A stretch of 64,000 bases of DNA from positions 1,178,001-1,242,000 of the forward strand of contig NZ_SJSA01000001.1 in NCBI RefSeq assembly GCF_004766125.1, given 5' to 3'. Source of the DNA: Duncaniella freteri (GTDB taxonomy: Bacteria > Bacteroidota > Bacteroidia > Bacteroidales > Muribaculaceae). A program made the translations under genes and the position numbers. Positions 1 to 6,566 of the stretch are shown here, piece by piece; within the stretch, counting starts at the first letter, position 1; every line of letters begins with the position of its first letter. The notes beneath the pieces are model-generated. The model was not told the DNA's origin and did not search any database. It saw only the letters and a list, made by a program, of their open reading frames with translations.

Positions 1-309
1 AAGATAAAACCCAAGTCCCTCAAAAATACGATAATCCCTGCTTTCGTTTGCGCGAGACAATGATGTATGGTTCACTGTGTTGCGAAAACCGAGGTGATAT
101 AGGATTTTCGAGTGGGCTTCCAAACATAGACAAATGTCTCTAAGTGAATCACACCCTGTCAATTGACCAAAGAGCAGATGAAGGAGGTGGTTGTAACTGG
201 TGAGATTCTTTACATGCCAATCGCCTTTATATTGCTTTACCAGCTTATCGAACCAGTAGCGCGGTATAAACTCGATGACTTGGGAGAACACGAACTTTCC
301 TTGATTCAT
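1..309 (-). mobile_element. IS4-family transposase, N-terminal part (cut by window edge)
   Basis: An open frame runs from an ATG at 309 down to base 1 without a stop, giving the first 103 residues. It begins MNQGKFVFSQVIEFIPRYWF and continues with HLLFGQLTGCDSLRDI, then the LEAHSKILYHLGF and SLSRANESRDYRIFE stretches. This pattern is typical of the N-terminal DUF4372 domain of Bacteroidota IS4-type DDE transposases, which cut and rejoin DNA at the element ends. The catalytic DDE part lies outside the window, so intactness cannot be judged. The terminal inverted repeat was not identified in 310-437. The frame is clean over its visible length, so the copy may be functional. Confidence 0.8.
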
Positions 310-437
310 AATCTTGATGCTTCTGAACAACAAGACTAATAAACCAAATTCAAATCAAAAAATCAATGTACTCTTGTATTTGACTAAATACTAATATATT
401 AATCACAGTGGTTGGATTTTTATCGCACCACTACTAA

Positions 438-1010
438 TCAGTAAACAATAATCTCTCCGGGCTTTGTAGCTGGAGGTATAAACGGCTCAAACCTCTTATC
501 AGGCAACAGCCTGCGGAACTCATCATAACTCGGATCAAAGTGAACACTTCTGTAAATATCATCTTGGATAAAAATAGGTTCTAATGTTTCCTTGTGCATA
601 TATACCTGAATGACAAACCTCGGAACTATTCTTACTTTCCTAAGACCAGGTTTTCCTCCATATCTTCTAATTTCTCCCATCCTATGACAAATATAATCAG
701 CCGTATCCCTCATGAATTTAACTGTTATAATATCATTCTTAAATATAGGATGTTCTTCTTGTTTCGGAAAACTGAATATAACAGGAACAAGAGTGTCAGA
801 CCTATATTTTGGAGCTACATCATCACACACTTGCCGAGCTATTTCTAAGATCTTAGCCTCTGTATCTTTAGAGAAATAGAGTCTATTAAAAGGCTTCTCT
901 ACAGGAACATCTTCTGGGATATCAGCAAGGATATCAGCAGGCACGTCTCCGAATGTCATCACTGCAGATGAAATCAGACTAACCATAAATAATGTAATAC
1001 ATTTTTTCAT
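438..1010 (-). CDS. Secreted protein of unknown function (190 aa)
   Basis: I place the start at 1010 because the sequence from there begins MKKCITLFMVSLISSAVMTF, a good signal peptide, whereas the longer upstream extension reads back into the preceding gene. The mature protein has a short acidic/proline stretch (about residues 22-36), then a mixed alpha/beta region with a basic segment (RRYGGKPGLRKVRIVPRF, about residues 125-142) and a proline-rich C-terminus. I recognise no family. Residues 130-165 loosely resemble the beta-strand layout of TonB C-terminal-like domains, but this is weak. It lies 19 bp after the lipoprotein gene at 1030-1605 and is probably cotranscribed with it, so the two products may act together at the cell envelope. 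Confidence 0.65.
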   Translation of the reverse strand: MKKCITLFMVSLISSAVMTFGDVPADILADIPEDVPVEKPFNRLYFSKDTEAKILEIARQVCDDVAPKYRSDTLVPVIFSFPKQEEHPIFKNDIITVKFMRDTADYICHRMGEIRRYGGKPGLRKVRIVPRFVIQVYMHKETLEPIFIQDDIYRSVHFDPSYDEFRRLLPDKRFEPFIPPATKPGEIIVY

Positions 1011-1029
1011 AATACTGTTTATTTTGTCA

Positions 1030-1605
1030 TTAAAAATATCTATTTGGTCTACGCATATAACCAAAAAAATATGGCATAGGCAATGAGTCCTCATACGGAA
1101 AAAACCACGAAATGCTTTCAGCATTGTAATCATACAAAATACCTGGTACTCCTAATATTTGAGCAGCCTCTTTATCTTTATCAGACGGTCCAGTACCACG
1201 ACTACCAACACCATAATATGGCGTATGACAATGAAAAAAAGCACATAGAGCATTTTTATTTTCTACATCACCATATTTAATTATTGGTGATATCTCTGAT
1301 TCATAGGACGTATTTGGACCATAAAACCATTCACTAAACCAATAATCACCTTTATCATAATAAATATAAAATCCAATTTCAAGTCGTGAATTGTCATTTA
1401 CATATGATAACATCCTATCCCATGCACGACACATTTCATTATCAACCCTTAAATTGTTAACTATATCATATACATGAGGATACTGAAAATCTTCCGTACT
1501 TCTACCTTTATATTCAGATGGCTCTTCAATATCATCATTGCACGAAGTCAAAAACAATGAAAGTAATACAAATGGAACTGACAATATTTTTATTGGTATA
1601 CGCAT
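1030..1605 (-). CDS. Surface lipoprotein with JAMM/JAB-like motif (191 aa)
   Basis: The N-terminus is a lipoprotein signal with lipobox LTSC (Cys22), followed by acidic residues (NDDIEE), which in Bacteroidota marks lipoproteins flipped to the cell surface. The core holds H125-x-H127-T-P, then P140-S141-x-x-D144, the arrangement of the JAMM/MPN+ zinc site (HxH...SxxD), with E76 a possible fourth residue. The spacing between the second His and the Ser (13 residues) is longer than the classical seven, so assignment to JAB peptidases is by motif only. Related HTP...SxxD domains (DUF4329-like) occur in secreted polymorphic proteins. It is the first gene of a likely two-gene unit. Activity and target are unknown. 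Confidence 0.6.
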   Translation of the reverse strand: MRIPIKILSVPFVLLSLFLTSCNDDIEEPSEYKGRSTEDFQYPHVYDIVNNLRVDNEMCRAWDRMLSYVNDNSRLEIGFYIYYDKGDYWFSEWFYGPNTSYESEISPIIKYGDVENKNALCAFFHCHTPYYGVGSRGTGPSDKDKEAAQILGVPGILYDYNAESISWFFPYEDSLPMPYFFGYMRRPNRYF

Positions 1606-1691
1606 AACATCTACTATGTGATAAATTTATAAATAACTATTATGAACACTATAAACAGAATAGCATCCATACAAAACTGGCAACTGACTGT

Positions 1692-1742
1692 TCCGACTGA
1701 CTTTTTAATATAAATATAAAATCAGTCGGATAGACAAAGGTA
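1692..1742 (-). promoter_or_regulatory. Candidate promoter and dyad for the 1605-438 gene pair
   Basis: On the minus strand 1742-1735 reads TACCTTTG, matching the Bacteroidota -7 box TAnnTTTG. No clear TTG -33 box stands at the usual distance. Immediately downstream, CCGACTGA (1692-1699) and TCAGTCGG (1723-1730) form an 8-bp inverted repeat around the expected start of transcription, so it could be an operator or a 5' hairpin. The leader to the gene start at 1605 would be about 120 nt. Confidence 0.35.
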
Positions 1743-1910
1743 TTTCAGGTTATGCGTATGTGGGAGAGAGGATGAATACATAATTTTGATAATTGATTGA
1801 TACGATTGCAATTTAATTTTTTTATCCAATAAAAACAAATACAATTTATTATATTATATAATTTTAACTAAAATAATTTACTTTTCAAGAAAATATCAAA
1901 TTAAAAATCT

Positions 1911-1962
1911 AAGACCATAGAACCAGAGGGCTATATCTTTAGTCCTCTGGTTCTATGGTCTT
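1911..1962. repeat. Long hairpin, copy 1 of a dispersed inverted repeat
   Basis: Arms 1911-1929 and 1944-1962 are a perfect 19-bp inverted repeat around a 14-nt loop. The first 15 bases of the left arm, AAGACCATAGAACCA, recur in the left arm of another hairpin at 23907-23959, 22 kb away. The surrounding 1606-2218 interval is about 610 bp of AT-rich DNA in which I see no gene. The hairpin may be a terminator or attenuator, or a small non-autonomous repeat. Confidence 0.7.
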
Positions 1963-2097
1963 AATTTGGATTGCATACAAATTATTACGAACTTTGAATC
2001 GCCTAAATGAAAAAGGTGAAAAGTACAGTATCGCTGAGATTATAACACCTTTCCGACTCAGCTAAAGCCACTCTGCCCTCTGTGCAGAACTAAAATA

Positions 2098-2167
2098 AAG
2101 AGACAGGAGAACATATTATAATCCATGATTATTTATCCTTAAAAATTCACCAGTTCTCCTGTCTCTT
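2098..2167 (-). terminator. Likely terminator of the GntR/ABC operon
   Basis: AAGAGACAGGAGAAC (2098-2112) is perfectly repeated in inverse at 2153-2167, a 15-bp stem with a 40-nt AT-rich loop. Read on the minus strand it is followed by TTTATTTT. It lies about 50 bp past the stop codon at 2219, the end of a minus-strand operon. Confidence 0.55.
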
Positions 2168-2218
2168 CTTCATAGTTTTTTATGGTATCAGAGGTACCAT
2201 CCCCATATCAATATCTTT

Positions 2219-2983
2219 TCAAAAGCTGATCTTCATTCCATTCTTGCTGCCACCGGATTCGAAAGAATAGGATCCCACAGCCGACACAGAATCCACACAA
2301 TTGATGGTGAATCCTCTTCTCTTCGCACCCATTTTCAACATCCCCACCGTGCTGCCATTGAGTTTCAGCTCTCTAATTTTTGTGCTCTTATTCTCAAGTG
2401 TATCAAAATGAGAATTATTAAGCACTATACGGTGGCATATATCAGTCCTGAGACTCCCGGCACGCAAGGAATCGAGATAGATTGTCACACCCTTGAGTGA
2501 GGAATTCACACTACTCAACTTTCCGCGAGGCACCCTGATGGTTGCAATAATGGAACTATCGGCTTTTACCTTGTAGTGACGGTCCTTCGAAAATGATCCG
2601 TCTGGGCTCAGACATCCCTTTACTATGGAATCCCTGTCGATGCTCACTGACAATACCCCATCCTCTACATCACGCTTTATATAGGGCATCCAGTCAGCCG
2701 GTGCGACCAATTCCGGTCTTTTCACACAATCGCTCTCAAGTATAGCAAAACCTTTGAATCCGCCAATGCCGAGACTCGACACATCATCGTTACCATAAAA
2801 CTTCACTTCCGAAAACTCCGGCAGAGTGTCCGTCATCTCAGGCATCACACCTATCACCGGTCTGTTTTCATACTCCATCCGTTCATTTCGGTCAGCCTTG
2901 GTGACGTTATAGGATATGAGCATCGAAAACGCCACCAAGCCCAAAAAGAACAGGGCGATCATCATATAAGTAGTCTTTTTCAT
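2219..2983 (-). CDS. Membrane-anchored DUF2807-like protein (254 aa)
   Basis: A single hydrophobic segment (about residues 6-27) anchors the N-terminus; the rest is exported and rich in beta-strand pattern. The segment EFSEVKFYGNDDVSSLGIGG followed by DGVLSVSIDRDS resembles the head-GIN/DUF2807 beta-helix domain found in many Bacteroidota envelope proteins, but the match is by eye. It is the last gene of the ABC/GntR operon and overlaps the GntR gene by four bases (ATGA), so translation is probably coupled. A role as an envelope sensor or accessory of the transporter is inference from position only. Confidence 0.55.
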   Translation of the reverse strand: MKKTTYMMIALFFLGLVAFSMLISYNVTKADRNERMEYENRPVIGVMPEMTDTLPEFSEVKFYGNDDVSSLGIGGFKGFAILESDCVKRPELVAPADWMPYIKRDVEDGVLSVSIDRDSIVKGCLSPDGSFSKDRHYKVKADSSIIATIRVPRGKLSSVNSSLKGVTIYLDSLRAGSLRTDICHRIVLNNSHFDTLENKSTKIRELKLNGSTVGMLKMGAKRRGFTINCVDSVSAVGSYSFESGGSKNGMKISF

Positions 2984-3357
2984 CGTCTATCTTCCTCCTC
3001 TAAATATTTTTCATATCTTTCTCTCAATTCATCCGGTGTGACACCAAGCAGACTCAAATGGCGGAAGAACTCCTGAATCTCACCATTGAAGAATGATTCG
3101 TGTCTCATACCGGTAATTATCGCTCTTGCATTCTCGGCTATAAAGAACCCTATTCCACGCTTATTGAACAGAACCCCCTCCTGAGTGAGATGGTCATAGC
3201 TTCGCATCACGGTATTGGCGTTTACCTGTAGCGAGGCGGCATATTCTCGCACCGATAGTATCCTCGCTCCCTCTTCAATGGTGCCGGTCATCACATCATC
3301 GCATATGCGGTCGGCTATCTGGAGATAAATAGCCTTATTGTTTTCTTTGAACACCAT
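2980..3357 (-). CDS. GntR-family regulator, YtrA type (125 aa)
   Basis: A winged helix-turn-helix fills residues 5-75: IYLQIADRICDDVMTG, ILSVREYAASLQVNANTVMR (recognition helix) and EGVLFNKRGIGFF (wing). The C-terminal part is only about 45 residues, the hallmark of the YtrA subgroup, whose members repress the ABC operon in which they lie. The start at 3357 is 3 bp past the stop of the membrane gene, and its end overlaps the next gene by four bases. The palindrome at 5004-5017, just upstream of the first gene, is its probable operator. Confidence 0.85.
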   Translation of the reverse strand: MVFKENNKAIYLQIADRICDDVMTGTIEEGARILSVREYAASLQVNANTVMRSYDHLTQEGVLFNKRGIGFFIAENARAIITGMRHESFFNGEIQEFFRHLSLLGVTPDELRERYEKYLEEEDRR

Positions 3358-3360
3358 GAC

Positions 3361-4134
3361 TCACCAGCGGTTAATGATCTCACTTTCACGCAATCTCATA
3401 TACACGAGCACGTAATTTATCAATATGGTCACCACCGACATTATCACCATCGGGGTCATGATGAAATATCCTACTCCATGCCATGACAGCATTCGTGTGA
3501 TAATGACTGCTACGAAACAATATATACCGTATATCACACTCAGCACAAAAAAAGTCTTCAGGAAATGATTTCTTCTCCACACTATTGCACCAAGGAAAAA
3601 GAACGACTGCAACAGCATGAACACAATCACAATGTGATAGAAAGCATTCTCAGACCACATCAACGGTCCACCATTTCCGGTAAAGACATCACACCATGGC
3701 GTAAAGTCGGCAACACCGTGCAATATAAACCGTGTAAACACCACTCTCATGCTGTCGGCGAATAAAGCACAGAGCACCGACCACAGCATAAAACCTGGCA
3801 CGAGCGCAAGCCATCTCACAAGGAATTCTTCCAGCTGTGATGTAGGCAGCGTAAGTGAAGCCAACGCTTCTTTAGGCTTCGACATAGACAGGAATGCACC
3901 TGACGACAGTTTCATACCGAATATGAATGTCATTATTACAAAGAATCCGAGTTCATTATTCACACCGGTATAATACCCCTCACGGCTGTCACCATCCGAC
4001 ATCAGCAAAGCGAATATAGTCATAGCAACAAGAGGTGTGGCAAGTATCAGCAACAACCGCGAACGGTTCTCGACAATATATTTATTCACAAGTCTGCCGA
4101 AACGCACAGGACAGAATATATTATTGGCATCCAT
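3361..4134 (-). CDS. ABC transporter membrane subunit (257 aa)
   Basis: About six hydrophobic segments are visible, near residues 28-45, 62-82, 110-130, 158-180, 190-215 and 222-245. The amphipathic N-terminus and absence of any soluble domain fit the permease partner of the ATPase encoded just upstream, with which it overlaps by 14 bases. Such ATPase/permease/YtrA-type GntR sets are known in several phyla and often answer to envelope stress or cell-wall antibiotics; the substrate here is unknown. The permease sequence itself is too variable to place in a named family. Confidence 0.7.
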   Translation of the reverse strand: MDANNIFCPVRFGRLVNKYIVENRSRLLLILATPLVAMTIFALLMSDGDSREGYYTGVNNELGFFVIMTFIFGMKLSSGAFLSMSKPKEALASLTLPTSQLEEFLVRWLALVPGFMLWSVLCALFADSMRVVFTRFILHGVADFTPWCDVFTGNGGPLMWSENAFYHIVIVFMLLQSFFFLGAIVWRRNHFLKTFFVLSVIYGIYCFVAVIITRMLSWHGVGYFIMTPMVIMSVVTILINYVLVYMRLRESEIINRW

Positions 4135-4990
4135 TATCTATCTGAGTTTTATAATCTGAGAAAACCGACTGAACAATATACGGCCGCTCCGTGGCAAGAT
4201 TAAACAGCATCTCTACGTCAATCTCTGTCTCACGTCCGTCCTTGTTAGGAAGTACCACAGCCGTTCCCCCTATCGATGGAGAGGCATAAAGAGCCGAAGA
4301 GATAACTGCCGGAGAATCGGTCAGTGTGAACTTAAACCGCCTGCCGATCTCGCTGATCCCGGCATTAAGCAGTATACGCGCGTCATCCATTATGATGATA
4401 TGATCGAGCATCTGGTCCATATCTCTCACCTGATGTGTGGATATTACAAACGTACGGTCATCCCTCATACCTCCTGCAATGAAACGACGGAAAGCATCCT
4501 TGCCTGGAATGTCAAGACCGTTGGTAGGCTCGTCCATTATCACAAGGGGAGTATTGCAGGCAAGAGCGAAACTCATTAACGCTTTCTTCTTCTGTCCCAT
4601 GGATAGCTCGCCGAGATTCACACCTTCATCCATCCCGAAAACATCAAGGTGACGCCTCATGTCATCACTGGAAAAATCGGGATAAAACACAGAATTCACT
4701 CTGACAAAATCCCTGATACTTATCGTAGGGAGCACAAACTCTTCCGGCACTATGAACATATCCGAAAGCGTGGAGGGGAGACGCAGGCGAGTGTTGACTC
4801 CGAGATACAGCACCTCTCCTCTGGAAGGTGTCAATGCTCCCGCCATAAGATATAGAAGTGTGGACTTGCCCACTCCGTTTTTCCCAAGCAAACCATACAC
4901 GCCGCCAGGTTCTATATCAAAGGAAAAATCCTTGATAACCGGACCGCGCCGACGGCTGTAAGAGAATGAGACATTATCAAACTTTAGCAT
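4121..4990 (-). CDS. ABC transporter ATP-binding protein, YtrB-like (289 aa)
   Basis: All ABC motifs are present: Walker A GKNGVGKS (about 36-43), signature LSMGQKKK (129-136), Walker B LVIMDEP (149-155), D-loop NGLD and the H-loop STHQ (about 184). The signature is LSMGQ instead of LSGGQ, as is common in YtrB-like exporters. About 75 residues after the nucleotide-binding domain form an unassigned C-terminal extension. It is the first gene of the operon ABC ATPase, permease, GntR, DUF2807-like protein. It binds ATP at the cytoplasmic face and drives the permease. The start at 4990 gives a domain beginning at the usual LKFDNVSFSY strand. Confidence 0.9.
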   Translation of the reverse strand: MLKFDNVSFSYSRRRGPVIKDFSFDIEPGGVYGLLGKNGVGKSTLLYLMAGALTPSRGEVLYLGVNTRLRLPSTLSDMFIVPEEFVLPTISIRDFVRVNSVFYPDFSSDDMRRHLDVFGMDEGVNLGELSMGQKKKALMSFALACNTPLVIMDEPTNGLDIPGKDAFRRFIAGGMRDDRTFVISTHQVRDMDQMLDHIIIMDDARILLNAGISEIGRRFKFTLTDSPAVISSALYASPSIGGTAVVLPNKDGRETEIDVEMLFNLATERPYIVQSVFSDYKTQIDNGCQ

Positions 4991-4996
4991 TCTAAA

Positions 4997-5017
4997 TGTA
5001 TTAGTGTATTAGTACAC
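4997..5017 (-). promoter_or_regulatory. Probable GntR/YtrA operator
   Basis: GTGTATTAGTACAC (5004-5017) is a near-perfect palindrome (GTGTA/TACAC half-sites), and TGTATTAG is tandemly duplicated (4997-5004 and 5005-5012). It sits 6-27 bp upstream of the first codon of the ABC operon at 4990, where a repressor would block transcription. The GntR regulator is encoded in the same operon, so autoregulation is likely. Confidence 0.6.
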
Positions 5018-5133
5018 CACAAAAGTATAACAATAAATTCAATTCACAAAACATTTTTATAAATATTTTTTACCATTCTTAAATCAGGGATTTCACATGG
5101 AAAAAATATACTTTTTTACAGTGTTGAAAACAG

Positions 5134-5450
5134 TGTAAATAACTGTCAAAAACTTTTCAATAGCTTTTAATAACTCTCTATTGACATATATATGTGAATA
5201 ATTGTATAATCAACACTCTTTCTAAGCCAAAATAGTTATTGATTTACTATCACTCTGTTTTCAAGCCCCTTTTTCAACAAATTGCATTGTAAAACTACGG
5301 AAAATTTATTAACTTTGCACATTATTAACACTATGTTAATAACTATATGAATGAGTTGTATTACAACTGTTTACGATGTCAATAACTCAGTTATATATGT
5401 AAGTATGGTTCAATAACCCATATATGCAATGAAACACCGATAAAGTTATT
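5134..5450. repeat. Array of TGTnAATAACT-type motifs upstream of nadA
   Basis: Within 4991-5521, a 530-bp AT-rich divergent region with no gene, the heptamer AATAACT or its complement AGTTATT occurs at 5138, 5169, 5234, 5338, 5381 and 5444, with AATAACC at 5412. Several copies extend to TGTnAATAA (5134, 5334, 5378), and TGTGAATAA at 5193 matches the complement of a DnaA box (TTATnCACA). Spacings of 31, 65, 104, 43, 31 and 32 bp are close to whole helical turns. It could be a cluster of regulator sites or DnaA-type boxes. Confidence 0.5.
5287..5342 (+). promoter_or_regulatory. nadA promoter with overlapping 9-bp dyad
   Basis: TTG (5287-5289), 20 bp, then TAACTTTG (5310-5317) form a textbook Bacteroidota promoter, predicting a start near 5324 and a leader of about 195 nt. 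TTATTAACA (5322-5330) and TGTTAATAA (5334-5342) are a perfect 9-bp inverted repeat with a 3-bp spacer sitting on that start, as expected for a repressor site. Confidence 0.6.
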
Positions 5451-5521
5451 GTATATATTTACAGTTAATATTATTCTTCTTAATAAATTCTTTTTCAAAA
5501 AAATTTTTCAAACATAAATAA

Positions 5522-6487
5522 ATGAAAGTCGATAACGGCTACGTCCAGGCTCCGGTGCCGGAAGGCATTGACTTGAAAGAAGAGATTCTCAGACTCAAAA
5601 AAGAGAAGAACGCTATCATCCTCGCCCATTACTACACGGTGGGTGAAATCCAGGAGGTGGCTGATTTTGTAGGCGACTCCCTCGCTCTTGCCCGGATCGC
5701 AGAAGGTCTCGACAATGACATAATCGTGATGTGCGGAGTGCATTTCATGGGCGAGACTGTCAAGATTCTTTGTCCGGAGAAGAAGGTGCTGGTGCCTGAC
5801 CTCAATGCCGGATGCTCTCTTGCCGACAGTTGCCCGGCTCCCGAACTTGAAAAATTCATAAAGGATCATCCGGGTCACACTGTGATCTCTTACGTCAACA
5901 CTTCGGCTGCCGTCAAGGCTCTCACCGATATTGTCGTCACTTCCGGCAATGCCATGAAGGTGGTCAATTCTCTGCCTGAGGATGAGAAAATAATTTTTGG
6001 TCCCGACCGCAATTTGGGAAATTATATCAATTCTGAGACCGGTCGTGACATGGTGCTGTGGGATGGTGCATGCCATGTGCACGAGAAGTTCTCCCTTGAA
6101 AAGATTCTTGAACTCAAGAGACAGCATCCCGGAGCCAAGATACTCGTTCATCCCGAGTGTCCGGCTCATGTGAGAATCGTCGCCGACAAGGTGGGGTCGA
6201 CAGCTGTGCTTCTTGACTGGGCTTGCGAGACTGACGCCACCGAGTTCATTGTGGCTACCGAGAGCGGAATCCTTCATGAGATGCGTCGCCGTTGCCCTGA
6301 AAAGACATTTATACCGGCTCCGCCCAATGATTCCACATGTGCATGCAACGATTGCTCTTTCATGAAGCTCAACACTCTCCGTAAGCTTTATCTCACCCTT
6401 GTGCACGAGGCTCCCGAAATCCATGTGGATGCGGCAATCATTGACCGTGCTCGCCGTCCCATCACAAGGATGCTTTCTATGAGCTGA
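5522..6487 (+). CDS. nadA: Quinolinate synthase A (321 aa)
   Basis: This enzyme condenses iminoaspartate with dihydroxyacetone phosphate to quinolinate in NAD biosynthesis, using a [4Fe-4S] cluster. Conserved blocks include ILAHYYTVGEIQEVADFVGDS, NAGCSLADSCP, YVNTSAAVKA, GPDRNLG, HPECP and the C-terminal CACNDC; the Cys in NAGC, HPEC or GAC, and CNDC supply cluster ligands in the family. The length fits the approximately 300-350-residue NadA. No nadB or nadC adjoins it, unlike many genomes where they form an operon. The long leader with its dyad and repeat array suggests tight control of transcription. leuS follows after 79 bp in the same direction and may be cotranscribed. Confidence 0.96.
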   Translation: MKVDNGYVQAPVPEGIDLKEEILRLKKEKNAIILAHYYTVGEIQEVADFVGDSLALARIAEGLDNDIIVMCGVHFMGETVKILCPEKKVLVPDLNAGCSLADSCPAPELEKFIKDHPGHTVISYVNTSAAVKALTDIVVTSGNAMKVVNSLPEDEKIIFGPDRNLGNYINSETGRDMVLWDGACHVHEKFSLEKILELKRQHPGAKILVHPECPAHVRIVADKVGSTAVLLDWACETDATEFIVATESGILHEMRRRCPEKTFIPAPPNDSTCACNDCSFMKLNTLRKLYLTLVHEAPEIHVDAAIIDRARRPITRMLSMS

Positions 6488-6566
6488 TTTTTATTAGAGG
6501 TGGCGGGATTGACTGAGACAGTCAAGACTCAGCCCTGACTCTATATGAAACATATAATAAAGAATT

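Noticed and set aside
1963..2097. Short frame beginning MKKVKSTVSLRL
   Set aside because: Only 12 codons and no promoter or terminator of its own.
5040..5520. Chromosomal replication origin
   Set aside because: Only one exact DnaA-type box; no dnaA, gidA or rnpA nearby and no skew data. Kept only as an open alternative for the repeat array.
5495..6424. Antisense frame of 309 codons over nadA
   Set aside because: nadA is complete with cluster Cys; the antisense frame has no motif.
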